Assembly (NCBI RefSeq): GCF_001650695.1 | Contig: NZ_LWQS01000037.1 | Location: 26,853-90,852, forward strand | Length of the DNA stretch: 64,000 bases | Direction: 5' to 3' | Origin: Chloroflexus islandicus | GTDB lineage: Bacteria; Chloroflexota; Chloroflexia; Chloroflexales; Chloroflexaceae | In this document: piece by piece, positions 15,493 to 24,554 of the stretch | How the letters are laid out: every line of letters begins with the position of its first letter | Position numbering within the stretch: position 1 is the first letter of the stretch | The notes under the pieces: generated by a model | Seen by the model: only the letters and a program-made list of their open reading frames with translations | What the model was told of the DNA's origin: nothing | Database searches by the model: none | Translations under genes and position numbers: made by a program

Positions 15493-16477
15493 CCAACCGG
15501 CCTTGCGCATCGAGCAAGTGCGCCGTGTCACCGCTGCGCCAAACCGGCGCGCGCTGATTCCAGTAAAAATCGCCAGTGGCCAGATTGCTCGTACCACTCC
15601 CGCTGTAGAGATAGACGTCTACTTCTGGTTGGAGGATAAATGCCGGAAAGGTAAAGGTAGGCCGTTCGGGGCGTGAAATATTCACAATCCGCCAACCTTC
15701 AATCGTAAGGTCGTTGTCTTCTTCACTTCTGAGGGTGATACGTTCGTCATTTAATGTGGTTGACGTGTTGGGATCGTAAGGTTCAATCAACAACGTCACC
15801 GCCAATCCAGCCGGCACAGATGTCGGTGTGCGTGCCGGCACACTACCAGCCGAGCCGGACGTAGCGGTAGGGGAGGGCGTACTAGTAGCCCGCGCCGGTG
15901 TGACTGTACTGCCCACTGTTGGCGTGAGCGTGCTCGTGCCCCGCGTGGTTGGCGTGGGCGTGCTCGTGCCACCTGCTGCCGGCGTGGGCGTGCTTGTGCC
16001 CCGCGTGGTTGGCGTGGGCGTTTGCGTCGGGCGTGGTACAGTGGCAATGCTGGTTGCGGTGGCGGTTGGAGAGGGTTGCGAATCCGGCTGGCTGGCGACC
16101 GGGGTATCGGTTGGCACGAGCGTTGCCATCGCCGGTAACGGCACCTCAACATAGCATAGCAGACTGGCGATCACCTGTTGGCTCGCCCGCACCCGCACCT
16201 CAACCGGGTAGATGCCGGGTGGTTCGTTGGTGCGCAGCGGAATCTGCCAACTGCCCGCCGCATCGCTAAACCCGCCGCCAACTGGTTGGCCGGCAAAGAA
16301 CACGATCAACCCTTGCAGCGGCGGCGCATTCGCTCCGCTCAGGGTGACGATTTGGTTGCGTGGGCAAGCGATGGGGGTCGGTTGCGCGTACACCTGTTGC
16401 GCTGCCAATGCAATAGCACTGGCCAAAGCCAGCGTTGCCAAAAGGACGATCCAAAACCGGTAGTGCTGATGTGGCAT
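15470..16477 (-). CDS. Secreted lamin-tail-domain protein with Thr/Pro repeat linker
   Basis: 335 residues from the ATG at 16477. A hydrophobic N-terminal segment (FWIVLLATLALASAIALAA) is a signal peptide or anchor. An Ig-like region (about 45-125) is followed by a Thr/Pro/Ser linker (about 135-225) with a ten-residue repeat of the form GTSTPTPTTR. The C-terminus is a lamin-tail domain: ERITLRSEEDNDLTIEGWRI, then GDFYWNQRAPVWRSGDTAHL. FAMILY KNOWLEDGE: bacterial lamin-tail domains often sit on secreted or surface proteins, sometimes nucleases. No catalytic domain is seen. The open frame continues into the tRNA-Val gene; that extension is an artefact. The repeat linker DNA contains 30-bp tandem units at about 15920-16030 that can vary in number. 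Confidence 0.75.
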   Translation of the reverse strand: MPHQHYRFWIVLLATLALASAIALAAQQVYAQPTPIACPRNQIVTLSGANAPPLQGLIVFFAGQPVGGGFSDAAGSWQIPLRTNEPPGIYPVEVRVRASQQVIASLLCYVEVPLPAMATLVPTDTPVASQPDSQPSPTATATSIATVPRPTQTPTPTTRGTSTPTPAAGGTSTPTPTTRGTSTLTPTVGSTVTPARATSTPSPTATSGSAGSVPARTPTSVPAGLAVTLLIEPYDPNTSTTLNDERITLRSEEDNDLTIEGWRIVNISRPERPTFTFPAFILQPEVDVYLYSGSGTSNLATGDFYWNQRAPVWRSGDTAHLLDAQGRLVSSYQVP

Positions 16478-16497
16478 GGGGTGTGATACAACTGATG

Positions 16498-16574
16498 TGG
16501 TGGGCGATAGTGGATTCGAACCACTGACCTCCACGATGTCAACGTGGCGCTCTAACCAACTGAGCTAATCGCCC
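16498..16574 (-). tRNA. tRNA-Val (GAC)
   Basis: On the minus strand the acceptor GGGCGAT pairs with ATCGCCC. The D arm is GCTC...GAGC, the anticodon stem CCACG/CGTGG encloses TTGACAT (anticodon GAC), and the T arm is AGTGG-TTCGAAT-CCACT. The discriminator A and an encoded CCA (16498-16500) follow. Confidence 0.95.
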
Positions 16575-16619
16575 ATGCGTGCTTTATCCTACCATTGAAT
16601 GCCGGGCCTGTCAAGCGGC

Positions 16620-17090
16620 CCTCTTTGTCATTGCGAGGGAGTGGCGGCCCTAGCGCAGCACAGGGCCGCCCGACCGAAGCAATCTCCCCCGTCAGCGGAG
16701 TGCATGCCTGTTCAGGCGCCTCCCCCACCCCGCCTGTCATTGCGAGGGCGCGCAGCGCCCGAAGCAATCTCCCGCTTCAGCGATACACAATGCCTGAGCG
16801 ATCATCGTCCGTACTCGCGGGGGATTGCTTCGCCGCCTGCGGCGGCTCGCAAAGATAGAGGGTAAGCGGCGGCTCGCAAGGACAGAGGGGGAGCGGCGGC
16901 AGGGCATGTTGACAACAACGGGACAAACCGCACCCTTCTTGTCATTGCGAGGGAGTGGCGGCCCTAGCGCAGCGCAGGGCCGCCCGACCGAAGCAATCTC
17001 CCCCGTCAGCGGCACGCAATGCCTGTGCGGGGTGTCTCCGTGCTCGCAGGAGATTGCGTCGCCGCCTGCGGCGGCTCGCACTGACGAGAA
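16620..17090. repeat. GTCATTGCGAGG / CGAAGCAATC repeat cluster
   Basis: A 663-bp gap without genes. Two long copies of about 70 bp run from GTCATTGCGAGGGAGTGGCG to CCGAAGCAATCTCCCCCGTC (about 16628-16697 and 16941-17010). A shorter copy is at 16735-16775, and two reverse halves (GATTGC...TCGCCGCCTGCGGCGGCTCGCA) are at about 16822-16852 and 17050-17082. Each pairs with itself. The family recurs at 28590-28750. A TATAAT-like box at 17129-17134 may start the CCA-enzyme transcript. Confidence 0.8.
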
Positions 17091-17237
17091 AATATCAGCA
17101 AACTACGCTTACTTTCAGCAAAGACCACTATAATGTTATAGATACCATCATACGTCCATTCACAGCAACCGTTACAGCACAACCCGCTATGATCCCGAAC
17201 GTTTTCGCGTTTTTGCGGCAATGCCAAACCTCATCGT

Positions 17238-18506
17238 ATGAATGATCTCATCTTCCGCCTCGATCCGGCCTTACAGCACCTGCTGGCCCGCGCCGCCGAG
17301 ATCGCGCCAACCATTGATGCCACCATCTGGCTTGTTGGCGGGGTCGTGCGCGACCTGTTGCTCGAATTACCTATCGGGCGCGATATTGACTTGGCCGTCG
17401 AGGGCGATGTGAACCAACTGGCGTCCATCTTGGCCGAAGCATGGGGCGGCCAGATCGCTGCCCGCCATCTGCCATTTGGCACGGTAACCATCGTTGTCGA
17501 TCAATGGGTGATCGACCTTGCACAGACCCGCACCGAACGCTACCCGCATCCGGCAGTCTTGCCGGAAGTGCAACCGGCGCCGATTGCCCTCGATCTCCAT
17601 CGCCGCGACTATAGCATTAATGCGATGGCCATCAGATTGGCAGCCGAACATGGCCGGCTCGTGCCGATGCCGCTGTTCGACCCGCTCGGCGGCGTCGCTG
17701 ATCTCGCCGATCGCCGGCTGCGTCTCTTGCATAGCCAAAGTCTGCGTGATGACCCGACCCGTCTGTTGCGCGGCGTGCGCCTCGCTTCCCGCCTCAATCT
17801 CACCCCCGATGAAGCGACCGCGGCTCAGATCGCCGATGCGCTAAAGGCAGGATACTTGGCGCTATTGACGCCAGAACGGATCCAGACCGAATTGTGCCTG
17901 ACCCTCGCTGAACCCGATCCGGCAGCGGTGGTGGCGCTAGCCGACCGCTGGGGCATGACCCACCAGCTCATCCCCGGTTTGCATTGGACGCCGGCGCTCG
18001 CTGATCGCTTGGCGCGCTATCGCCGCGACGAGTACGGTATTGCTCCGCTCGCGCCGGCTGAGGTGGTGATCGCCGGATTGCTGCTCTACGACCTCAGCGA
18101 CGCTGAGCTGGCAATGGTTCTGCAACGCTACCATCTCCCGGCCACCATTCGCGACCTGATCAACGAACTCATCCGATTACGTCGCTTGACCGCTGCCATC
18201 ACCGCTGCCGCTAGCCCAAGCGAACTTGACCACATATTACAACCGTATAGCGTCGCGACTATCGCTGTGCTACACTACGCGACAGATACACCCATTCCGC
18301 AGCTCACGGCGCGCTATCTGCGCGAATGGCGCTTCCTGCGTCCGCCGCTCAACGGCGATGATTTGCGTGAATTGGGAGTAGCGCCGGGGCCGCAACTGGG
18401 CCGGTTATTGCGTGATCTGCGCGCCGCTGCACTCGATGGTTTGATTACCGATCGCATTGCCGCTGAACAATGGGTGCGACAACAATTAGCCGCTTCATCG
18501 AGTTGA
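17238..18506 (+). CDS. CCA-adding / poly(A) polymerase-type tRNA nucleotidyltransferase
   Basis: 422 residues, class II nucleotidyltransferase. The signature VGGVVRDLLL (about 33-42) is followed by GRDIDLAVEG, whose Asp pair binds metal. Further motifs are RRDYSINAMAIRL, the nucleotide-recognition region DDPTRLLRGVRLASRL (about 171-186) and LTPERIQTEL. The C-terminal half is helical, without an HD domain. It would repair or add tRNA 3' ends. Since the three tRNAs in this window already encode CCA, repair is the likelier role here; bacteria may also have separate A- and CC-adding forms, which cannot be separated by eye. No clear ribosome-binding site precedes the ATG. Confidence 0.88.
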   Translation: MNDLIFRLDPALQHLLARAAEIAPTIDATIWLVGGVVRDLLLELPIGRDIDLAVEGDVNQLASILAEAWGGQIAARHLPFGTVTIVVDQWVIDLAQTRTERYPHPAVLPEVQPAPIALDLHRRDYSINAMAIRLAAEHGRLVPMPLFDPLGGVADLADRRLRLLHSQSLRDDPTRLLRGVRLASRLNLTPDEATAAQIADALKAGYLALLTPERIQTELCLTLAEPDPAAVVALADRWGMTHQLIPGLHWTPALADRLARYRRDEYGIAPLAPAEVVIAGLLLYDLSDAELAMVLQRYHLPATIRDLINELIRLRRLTAAITAAASPSELDHILQPYSVATIAVLHYATDTPIPQLTARYLREWRFLRPPLNGDDLRELGVAPGPQLGRLLRDLRAAALDGLITDRIAAEQWVRQQLAASSS

Positions 18507-18521
18507 ACAAAGGAAACATCT

Positions 18522-19598
18522 GTGGATGCGATGCTGCAACTGTTGCGAGACTTAACCGAAGCTCCCGGCCCTTCCGGCTACGAAGGGCCGGTGCGTGAGG
18601 TGATGCGCCGCTATCTTGAGCCAATCAGCGAGATTGAGATCGACCATTTGGGCAGCATTATTGCCCGCCGCACCGGCCTCACCGATGGCCCGCGCATCGC
18701 GCTGGCCGCCCACCTCGACGAAATCGGCCTGATGGTCACGCGCATTACCGATGATGGCTTTCTCAAGTTTCAACCGCTGGGAGGCTGGTGGGATCACGTG
18801 TTGTTAGGGTTGCGCGTCGAAGTGCATACTCGCTCCGGCCCAATCATCGGCGTGATCGGCGTCAAACCGCCGCACATTTTGGGCAACGATGAACGTACCC
18901 GGCTGGTTGACAAGAAGGCGATGTACATTGATATCGGCGCTGCTTCGCGTGATGAGGCGGTGGCGTGGGGGGTGCGTCCCGGCGATCCCGTCGTGCCGGT
19001 GGGGCCATTCACCCCGATGCGCAACCCCGATCTGCTGCTGGCCAAAGCGTGGGATAACCGGGTTGGCTGTGCGATTGTAGTCGAGACGTTACGTCGCTTG
19101 GCCGGCGAACAACACCCCAATATTGTCTTCGGCATCGGCAACGCTCAAGAAGAAGTTGGTTTGCGCGGCGCGGCTACCACGACCTATATCACCAAACCCG
19201 ACATCGGCTTCGCGATCGACACCGCCATCGCCGGCGATATGCCCGGCGTCGGCGCCGATGACGCTATGAGCCGGCTTGGTCAGGGGCCGGCCATCCTCTT
19301 GATCGACGGTTCGATGATCGCGCACGCCGGTCTGCGCCATCTCGTGATCGATGTCGCTGCCGAAGAAGGCATTCCACTCCAGTTCGATCTCATGCCCGGC
19401 GGCGGCACCGACGGCGGCAGGATGCACATCTTTGGCAGCGGCGTACCCACCGTGGTCATCGGGCCGCCGGTGCGCTATATCCACTCGGCATCAGCAATCG
19501 TTCATCGCCGCGACATCGAGCAAACGGTGCAATTACTCTTGGCACTGATTCGCCGGCTCGATAACGAGACCGTGCAGCGGCTACAAACGGGGATGTAA
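18522..19598 (+). CDS. M42-family aminopeptidase (glutamyl aminopeptidase/FrvX type), GTG start
   Basis: 358 residues. The di-metal ligands are all present: His64 and Asp66 in AAHLDEIG, bridging Asp178 in AKAWDNRVG, the Glu210-Glu211 pair in NAQEEVGLRG, Asp233 in AIDTAIAGD, and His321 in YIHSA. FAMILY KNOWLEDGE: these form large tetrahedral cytosolic peptidases that trim peptides. The start is the GTG at 18522: AAAGGAAA ends 5-6 bases before it, while the next ATG (18531) is too far away. The S41 gene begins 4 bp after the stop, so the two are probably co-transcribed as a peptidase pair. Confidence 0.92.
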   Translation: MDAMLQLLRDLTEAPGPSGYEGPVREVMRRYLEPISEIEIDHLGSIIARRTGLTDGPRIALAAHLDEIGLMVTRITDDGFLKFQPLGGWWDHVLLGLRVEVHTRSGPIIGVIGVKPPHILGNDERTRLVDKKAMYIDIGAASRDEAVAWGVRPGDPVVPVGPFTPMRNPDLLLAKAWDNRVGCAIVVETLRRLAGEQHPNIVFGIGNAQEEVGLRGAATTTYITKPDIGFAIDTAIAGDMPGVGADDAMSRLGQGPAILLIDGSMIAHAGLRHLVIDVAAEEGIPLQFDLMPGGGTDGGRMHIFGSGVPTVVIGPPVRYIHSASAIVHRRDIEQTVQLLLALIRRLDNETVQRLQTGM

Positions 19599-19601
19599 GC
19601 G

Positions 19602-20864
19602 ATGGCCTTCATACGCATCCTTCAGGTTCGCCTCCCGCTTTGGGTAACGGGCTTTTTCTTGTTCATAACACTGATCGGCGGCCTCAGCGGCGGCATCTGG
19701 CTCGGCATCTGGCTCAGCCGGCCCCAAACCGTCAGCGCCTGCCCTGAAACCGAAACCATCTGCGCTGACTTTGCCGTCTTTTGGGATGTGTGGCGTTTAG
19801 CCCGCGAACGGTACGTTGATCCGGCTGCCGCCGACCCGGCCCGCATGCTCGAAGGCGCCGTCGATGGCATGCTGGCAACGCTCGGCGACGAAGGCCATAC
19901 CCGCTTTCTCACCGCCGCTGAGGCCGCCCAATGGCAAGAGTCGCTCAGCGGCGAGTTTGAAGGCATTGGTATTTACGTCGGTGAGCGCAATGGTACATTG
20001 CTGATTTTGTCACTGATCGAGGGATCGCCAGCCGCTGCTTCCGGTCTCCGCGCCGGCGACCGCATCTTGTCGGTTGATGGTGCTGCCGTTGATGGCTGGA
20101 CGATCGATCAATTAGTGGCGCGAGTGCGTGGCCCAGCCGGCACGCCGGTTACGCTTGAAGTAAGCCGGCCTGATACCGAGCCGTTGCGGTTTACCATCAC
20201 GCGGGCCAAAATCACTGCGCCAAGCGTCAGTTGGGCGATGCTGCCCAATCAGATCGCCCTCATCCGTATCACCTCGTTCGACGAGCAGGCAGCCAGCGGC
20301 TTGCGCAAAGCGCTCACCGAAGCCAAAGCTGCCGGCGCGCAGCGGCTGATACTCGATCTGCGCAACAATCCGGGCGGGTTGCTCAGCGCCTTGATCACCA
20401 TTGCCGGCGAATTTTTGCCGGCAGACACACCGGTACTGATCGAACGCAACCGTGATGGCTCGCAGCGCGTGACCACCACCCGCGCAGCGGGCATTGCCCA
20501 AGATCTGCCGCTGGTCGTGCTGATCAACGGCGGTTCGGCCAGCGCCGCCGAGATTCTGGCCGGCGCGTTGCAAGATGCCGGCAGAGCGGTTTTGGTGGGG
20601 GAAACAACAGTCGGTACCGGTACCGTCCTCACCCCGTTTCGACTGAGCGGCGGGGCGCAACTGCTGCTCGGCACGCAAGAGTGGCGAACGCCGGCGGGTC
20701 GCCAAATTCGCGGCAAAGGCATCGAACCGGATCAGGCGGTGGCCCAGCCGCTTGACGCGCCGATCTTGCTGCCAGCCGAAGCGCGCAACCTGAGCGCCGA
20801 AGCGTTGGCTGCGAGCGGCGATGTGCAACTGTTGGCAGCCATTGCCGCCCTCCAACGCGAGTAG
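19602..20864 (+). CDS. S41-family C-terminal-processing peptidase with Thr in place of the catalytic Lys
   Basis: 420 residues. A single N-terminal membrane segment (about 12-38) places the rest outside the membrane. A PDZ domain covers about 115-200 (GIGIYVGERNGTLLILSLIE, GLRAGDRILSVDG) and the S41 core follows: ILDLRNNPGGLLS, then NGGSASAAEILAGAL with the nucleophile at Ser314. In CtpA-type proteases a Lys lies 25 residues after this Ser in a TFGKG motif; here it reads TTVGTG with Thr339. The enzyme may use another base, or be inactive or regulatory. It sits directly behind the M42 peptidase. Confidence 0.87.
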   Translation: MAFIRILQVRLPLWVTGFFLFITLIGGLSGGIWLGIWLSRPQTVSACPETETICADFAVFWDVWRLARERYVDPAAADPARMLEGAVDGMLATLGDEGHTRFLTAAEAAQWQESLSGEFEGIGIYVGERNGTLLILSLIEGSPAAASGLRAGDRILSVDGAAVDGWTIDQLVARVRGPAGTPVTLEVSRPDTEPLRFTITRAKITAPSVSWAMLPNQIALIRITSFDEQAASGLRKALTEAKAAGAQRLILDLRNNPGGLLSALITIAGEFLPADTPVLIERNRDGSQRVTTTRAAGIAQDLPLVVLINGGSASAAEILAGALQDAGRAVLVGETTVGTGTVLTPFRLSGGAQLLLGTQEWRTPAGRQIRGKGIEPDQAVAQPLDAPILLPAEARNLSAEALAASGDVQLLAAIAALQRE

Positions 20865-20874
20865 AAGCAGCGCA

Positions 20875-21420
20875 GTAGAGCCGGACGGCTGTCCGGCTCC
20901 CCCAAAGCCGCAAAGCGAGCAAAGCCGCAGAGATTCTTAAACGCAAAGGCGCAAAGCACGCAGAGGGCGCAAAGGGAGTTGGAATAACCCTCGCCCTCTG
21001 CGACCTCTGCGGTCTTTTTTGTGCTTCTTGTGTCTTTTTGTAGCTATTCCCCGCCCCAGCGGGGGAGGGGTTTAGGGGGTGGGGGCAACCGTCAAGCCGC
21101 AAAGGGGGTAAAGGCGCAGAGATTCGTAACGCAAAGCCGCAAAGCACGCAGAGGGCGCAAAGGGAGTTGGAATAACCCTCGCCCTCTGCGGTCTTTTTTG
21201 TGCTTCTTGTGTCTTTTTGTGGCTATTCCCGCCCCAGCGGGGAAGGGGTTTAGGGGGTGGGGGCCAACAGCACCAGCCGCAAGCCACAGTAGAGCCGAAC
21301 GGGCCGTCCGGCTCCGCCGAGCCGCCAAGCGCGCAAAGGCGCAGAGAGGTTGGGTACGAGTCTCACCCTCCGCGTCCTCTGCGCCCTCTGCGGTAAAAAA
21401 CCTCTCGCCAACCCAACGCT
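20875..21420. repeat. Mixed repeat block: family B hairpins, ACGCAAAG units and a ~180-bp tandem duplication
   Basis: Family B hairpins lie at 20878-20899 and about 21292-21314. ACGCAAAG-type units surround them. The segment from about 20940 to 21095 is repeated at about 21128-21275 with an offset of 188 bp, dropping to 179 bp after a 9-bp deletion; both copies carry GTGCTTCTTGTGTCTTTTTG and GGGGTTTAGGGGGTGGGGG. No gene was found in these 550 bp. Confidence 0.75.
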
Positions 21421-21460
21421 AAAAACAACACCAGCCGGCAATTGCCGGCTGGTGTTGTTT
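21421..21460 (-). terminator. Rho-independent terminator of the tRNA-Glu/Asp unit
   Basis: A perfect 38-bp palindrome (arms 21423-21441 and 21442-21460, core GCCGGCAATTGCCGGC) ends, on the minus strand, in a run of T. It lies 8 bp beyond the tRNA-Asp 3' end, as expected for the end of a tRNA transcript. Confidence 0.85.
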
Positions 21461-21468
21461 CCGCCTTC

Positions 21469-21544
21469 TGGCGGGCCCGACGGGATTCGAACCCGCGACC
21501 TCCACCTTGACAGGGTGGCATCCTAACCGCTAGACGACGGGCCC
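21469..21544 (-). tRNA. tRNA-Asp (GTC)
   Basis: Acceptor GGGCCCG pairs with CGGGCCC. The anticodon stem CCACC/GGTGG encloses CTGTCAA (anticodon GTC), the T arm is GCGGG-TTCGAAT-CCCGT, the discriminator is G, and CCA is encoded at 21469-21471. It lies 2 bp downstream of tRNA-Glu. Confidence 0.95.
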
Positions 21545-21546
21545 AT

Positions 21547-21623
21547 TGGTGACCCCAGCGGGATTCGAACCCGCGATCTCCACCTTGAGAGGGTGGCGTC
21601 CTAGGCCGCTAGACGATGGGGCC
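21547..21623 (-). tRNA. tRNA-Glu (CTC)
   Basis: Acceptor GGCCCCA pairs with TGGGGTC (one G-T pair). The anticodon stem CCACC/GGTGG encloses CTCTCAA (anticodon CTC), the T arm is GCGGG-TTCGAAT-CCCGC, the discriminator is A, and CCA is encoded at 21547-21549. It is transcribed ahead of tRNA-Asp. Confidence 0.95.
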
Positions 21624-21689
21624 AACCCGCTCAACACGCTTGGGAGTATACCACAGGTTTGGAAATAATGCAAATCGGCCCATGGGCGT

Positions 21690-21742
21690 GGCGGGTAGGG
21701 GCAACGCATGCGTAGGCAACGCGTGCGTTGCCCCTACCCGCC
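21690..21742. repeat. Long hairpin GGCGGGTAGGGGCAACGC...
   Basis: Arms of about 24 bases (GGCGGGTAGGGGCAACGCAT on the left) pair almost perfectly across a short loop. It lies between the tRNA-Glu promoter side and the desaturase. The sequence resembles dispersed palindromic repeats rather than a terminator, as no T-run follows. Confidence 0.75.
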
Positions 21743-21878
21743 CCATTACTCCAGTCATCCCCATTCTATCCAAACACGTGACCGCAGATTAGCCGGTAGC
21801 TACTTCTAGCCATCCTCATCGCATTCTATTCTTGTGATAGGTCGAACAAATTTCGTTACCGGCAAGGAGTGTTTCGCT

Positions 21879-22763
21879 ATGGCTCGCACTGTTCCCGCCA
21901 CCGAACCAAAACTGGAAAAATCACCGCTCGAAAAATTTGTGGTTTTGTTAATTGTGCTGTTACCCTTCCTTGGCACCATCTACGCGATGGTCATGCTCTG
22001 GCAGCAGTATGTTGATTGGCTCGATGTCACCTTGATGCTCGGGTTGTACGTTATTTCCGGTCTCGGCATCACCATCGGCTTTCACCGCATGCTCACCCAC
22101 AAGAGCTTTGAAACTTCGCGCCCGCTGAAGGCGCTCTTTTTGATTATGGGGTGTATGGCGCTAGAAGGCGACCCGATTTCGTGGGCTTCGACCCACATCC
22201 AGCACCATGCCCATTCCGACGACGAAGAGGATCCGCATAGCCCGCTCGAAGGCTTGTGGCATTCGCACGTGGGCTGGCTGTTCACCCACAAAAATAACAT
22301 CGAAATGTACGGCAAGTGGCTGCTGAAGGATCCAACCATCGTCTGGGTGAGCAAAACGTGGTATCTGTGGGCGGCGCTCGGCATTCTGATCCCGACCCTG
22401 ATCGCGGGGTGGAGCGGCCTGATCTGGGGCGGTTTGGTGCGGATCTTCCTCACCCACCATATCACGTGGAGCGTGAATTCGATTTGCCATACCTTTGGCC
22501 GCCGCGACTACAACACGCGCGATGCGAGCCGCAACAACTTCATCGTCGGCTTGCTCGCCTTCGGCGAAGGCTGGCACAATAATCACCACGCCTTCCCCCG
22601 CTCGGCCTTCCACGGCCTGCGCTGGTGGCAGATCGATATCTCGGCCTATATCATCCGCGCCCTTGAGAAGGTGGGGCTGGTGTGGAACGTGTACCGCGTG
22701 AAGCCGGAAGATATGCACAAGCGCCAAGCGACGCCGGCCTTGCACGAGGTGATGGGCGATTAG
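21879..22763 (+). CDS. Acyl-CoA/acyl-lipid delta-9 fatty acid desaturase
   Basis: 294 residues, integral membrane. The three His boxes for the di-iron centre are complete: HRMLTH (69-74), HIQHH (106-110) followed by AHSDDEEDPHSP, and HNNHH near residue 237 (WHNNHHAFPRSA). Two hydrophobic pairs (about 20-65 and 165-195) surround them. The motif set matches the stearoyl-CoA-type desaturases, which place a cis double bond with O2 and an electron donor. The ATG at 21879 follows AAGGAG by 10 bases; the longer frame from 21834 is rejected. It stands alone, followed by two family A hairpins. Confidence 0.9.
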   Translation: MARTVPATEPKLEKSPLEKFVVLLIVLLPFLGTIYAMVMLWQQYVDWLDVTLMLGLYVISGLGITIGFHRMLTHKSFETSRPLKALFLIMGCMALEGDPISWASTHIQHHAHSDDEEDPHSPLEGLWHSHVGWLFTHKNNIEMYGKWLLKDPTIVWVSKTWYLWAALGILIPTLIAGWSGLIWGGLVRIFLTHHITWSVNSICHTFGRRDYNTRDASRNNFIVGLLAFGEGWHNNHHAFPRSAFHGLRWWQIDISAYIIRALEKVGLVWNVYRVKPEDMHKRQATPALHEVMGD

Positions 22764-22783
22764 TTGGGCAGTTGCGCTACGAC

Positions 22784-22889
22784 TATGGAGTGCGGCAGTC
22801 AAACTGCCGCACGTCTCCTGTGCAATCCCATTAAGAAAAACAAGAAGCTACGACTATGGAGTGCGGCAGTCAAACTGCCGCACTCCATA
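22784..22889. repeat. Two family A hairpin repeats downstream of the desaturase
   Basis: Copy 1 (22790-22812) and copy 2 (22855-22889) share the left context CTACGACTATGGAGTGCGGC and lie 70 bp apart. Copy 2 has 16-base perfect arms around CAA. Both could end or stabilise the desaturase mRNA. Confidence 0.85.
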
Positions 22890-23066
22890 TCGTTCGCTCA
22901 GATAAGCAAGCTCTCTTGCTTCCCTCCTCCCGTTCCTAGTTGACGAAGAGCGCCATCGGCGTTACCATATTCAGTATCATTTCACGCCGGCAAATGAAGA
23001 CGATCGGGCAACGTTGCCCACGGCTGGCCGGGCGCAATCACTCTGTTGAAGATATATGCGACGAGT

Positions 23067-24533
23067 ATGCCCGACGCCACCATTCCGCTTGTTGGCCAAC
23101 CGCCATTTGAACAGTACACCTTAACTGGCGCTTACGACGAGATGTTTGCGCCAGACGGCAGCGTGCGTCCGGCGTATGCTGAATTGGCCCGCCGCCTCAG
23201 CGCGCTGAGCCGGGAAGAATTGCAGCAGCGACAACGCTACGCTGATCTGACCTTCCTCAATCAGGGGATTACCTTTACGGTCTATGGCAACGAATCCGGT
23301 ACCGAACGGGTCTTCCCCTACGACCTGATACCCCGCATCATCACCGCTGACGAATGGCAGCAGATCGAGCGCGGTTTAAGCCAGCGCATTATCGCGCTCA
23401 ATCACTTCTTGCGCGATATTTACCACGATCAGCAGATTCTGCGCGATGGCGTCATTCCCCGCGAGCTGGTCTACAGTTGCCGCCATTACCGGCGCGAGAT
23501 GCGCGGCTTGCCCGTCCCGCGCGGCGTCTACACTGCAATTGTCGGTACCGATCTGGTGCGTTTGCCCGATGGCCAGTTCGTGGTGCTCGAAGATAATCTG
23601 CGCGTGCCGAGCGGCGTCAGCTATATGCTGACCAACCGGGCAGTGATGAAACGCGCCTTTCCGCGCCTGTTCGGCGCGCATGGGGTGCGCCCGATCGACC
23701 ATTACGGGCAGGCGTTGCTTGCCACCTTGCGCGCCTTGGCCCCCGACCACCGGCCTGAACCAACGATTGCGTTGCTCACCCCCGGCGTCTTTAATTCAGC
23801 CTACTTTGAACACACCTTCCTTGCCCGCCAGATGGGGATCGAGCTGGTCGAAGGGCGCGACCTGCTCGCCCACGATAATGTGGTCTATATGCGCACCACC
23901 GGCGGCTTGCGGCGGGTTGACGTGATCTACCGCCGGATCGATGACGATTTTCTCGACCCGATGGTCTTCCGGCCTGATTCGGTACTCGGCGTGCCCGGCT
24001 TGCTCAATGCCTACCGCGCCGGCAACGTCGTGCTGGCCAACGCGATTGGCACCGGCGTCGCCGATGATAAGGCGATCTATGCCTATGTGCCGGCGATCAT
24101 TCGCTATTACCTCGGCGAAGAACCGATCTTGCCCAATGTGCCGACCTATCTGTGCGACCGGCCAGACGAACGCACGTATGTGCTCGAACACTTGGATGAA
24201 TTGGTGGTCAAGGCAGTCGGTGAGTCGGGCGGCTACGATATGCTGATCGGCCCGCACAGCACCCGCGAGCAGCAAGCTCAATTCGCCGAACGCATCCGTG
24301 CCAATCCGCGCAACTATATCGCGCAGCCGACCCTGCAACTCTCGTGCGCGCCGTGTTTTATCGATGGCATGATCGAACCGCGCCACGTCGATCTGCGCCC
24401 GTTCATCCTCTTCGACGGCGAGGCCACCACGATTGTGCCCGGCGGGTTGACCCGCGTTGCCCTCCGGCGCGGTTCGCTGGTGGTCAATTCGTCGCAAGGC
24501 GGCGGTAGTAAGGATACGTGGGTGTTGTATTGA
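23067..24533 (+). CDS. Circularly permuted ATP-grasp type 2 protein
   Basis: 488 residues from the ATG at 23067 (a TTG at 23046 is an alternative). Family signatures: [20 protein letters not shown] near the start, [49 protein letters not shown] and the ATP-grasp end [30 protein letters not shown]: these permuted ATP-grasp proteins are predicted to form amide or peptide bonds, and in many bacteria they lie beside an alpha-E protein and a transglutaminase-like protein, as here (24555 and 25542). The product is unknown. The spacing of 21 and 33 bp supports an operon. Confidence 0.88.
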   Translation: MPDATIPLVGQPPFEQYTLTGAYDEMFAPDGSVRPAYAELARRLSALSREELQQRQRYADLTFLNQGITFTVYGNESGTERVFPYDLIPRIITADEWQQIERGLSQRIIALNHFLRDIYHDQQILRDGVIPRELVYSCRHYRREMRGLPVPRGVYTAIVGTDLVRLPDGQFVVLEDNLRVPSGVSYMLTNRAVMKRAFPRLFGAHGVRPIDHYGQALLATLRALAPDHRPEPTIALLTPGVFNSAYFEHTFLARQMGIELVEGRDLLAHDNVVYMRTTGGLRRVDVIYRRIDDDFLDPMVFRPDSVLGVPGLLNAYRAGNVVLANAIGTGVADDKAIYAYVPAIIRYYLGEEPILPNVPTYLCDRPDERTYVLEHLDELVVKAVGESGGYDMLIGPHSTREQQAQFAERIRANPRNYIAQPTLQLSCAPCFIDGMIEPRHVDLRPFILFDGEATTIVPGGLTRVALRRGSLVVNSSQGGGSKDTWVLY

Positions 24534-24554
24534 TACTATCCGGCAGGATCATCT

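Noticed and set aside
16478..16534. N-terminal extension MEVSGSNPLSPTT of the lamin-tail gene
   Set aside because: It is translation of the tRNA-Val gene, a well-known artefact; the hydrophobic signal begins at the ATG at 16477.
16595..17133. Frames containing SLRGSGGPSAAQGRPTEAIS
   Set aside because: They are translations of the GTCATTGCGAGG repeats, repeated in several frames, without start signals.
20870..21420. Frames of 70-170 codons with phrases such as RKARRGRKGS or EAQKRPQRSQR
   Set aside because: These are translations of the ACGCAAAG repeat family and appear on both strands.
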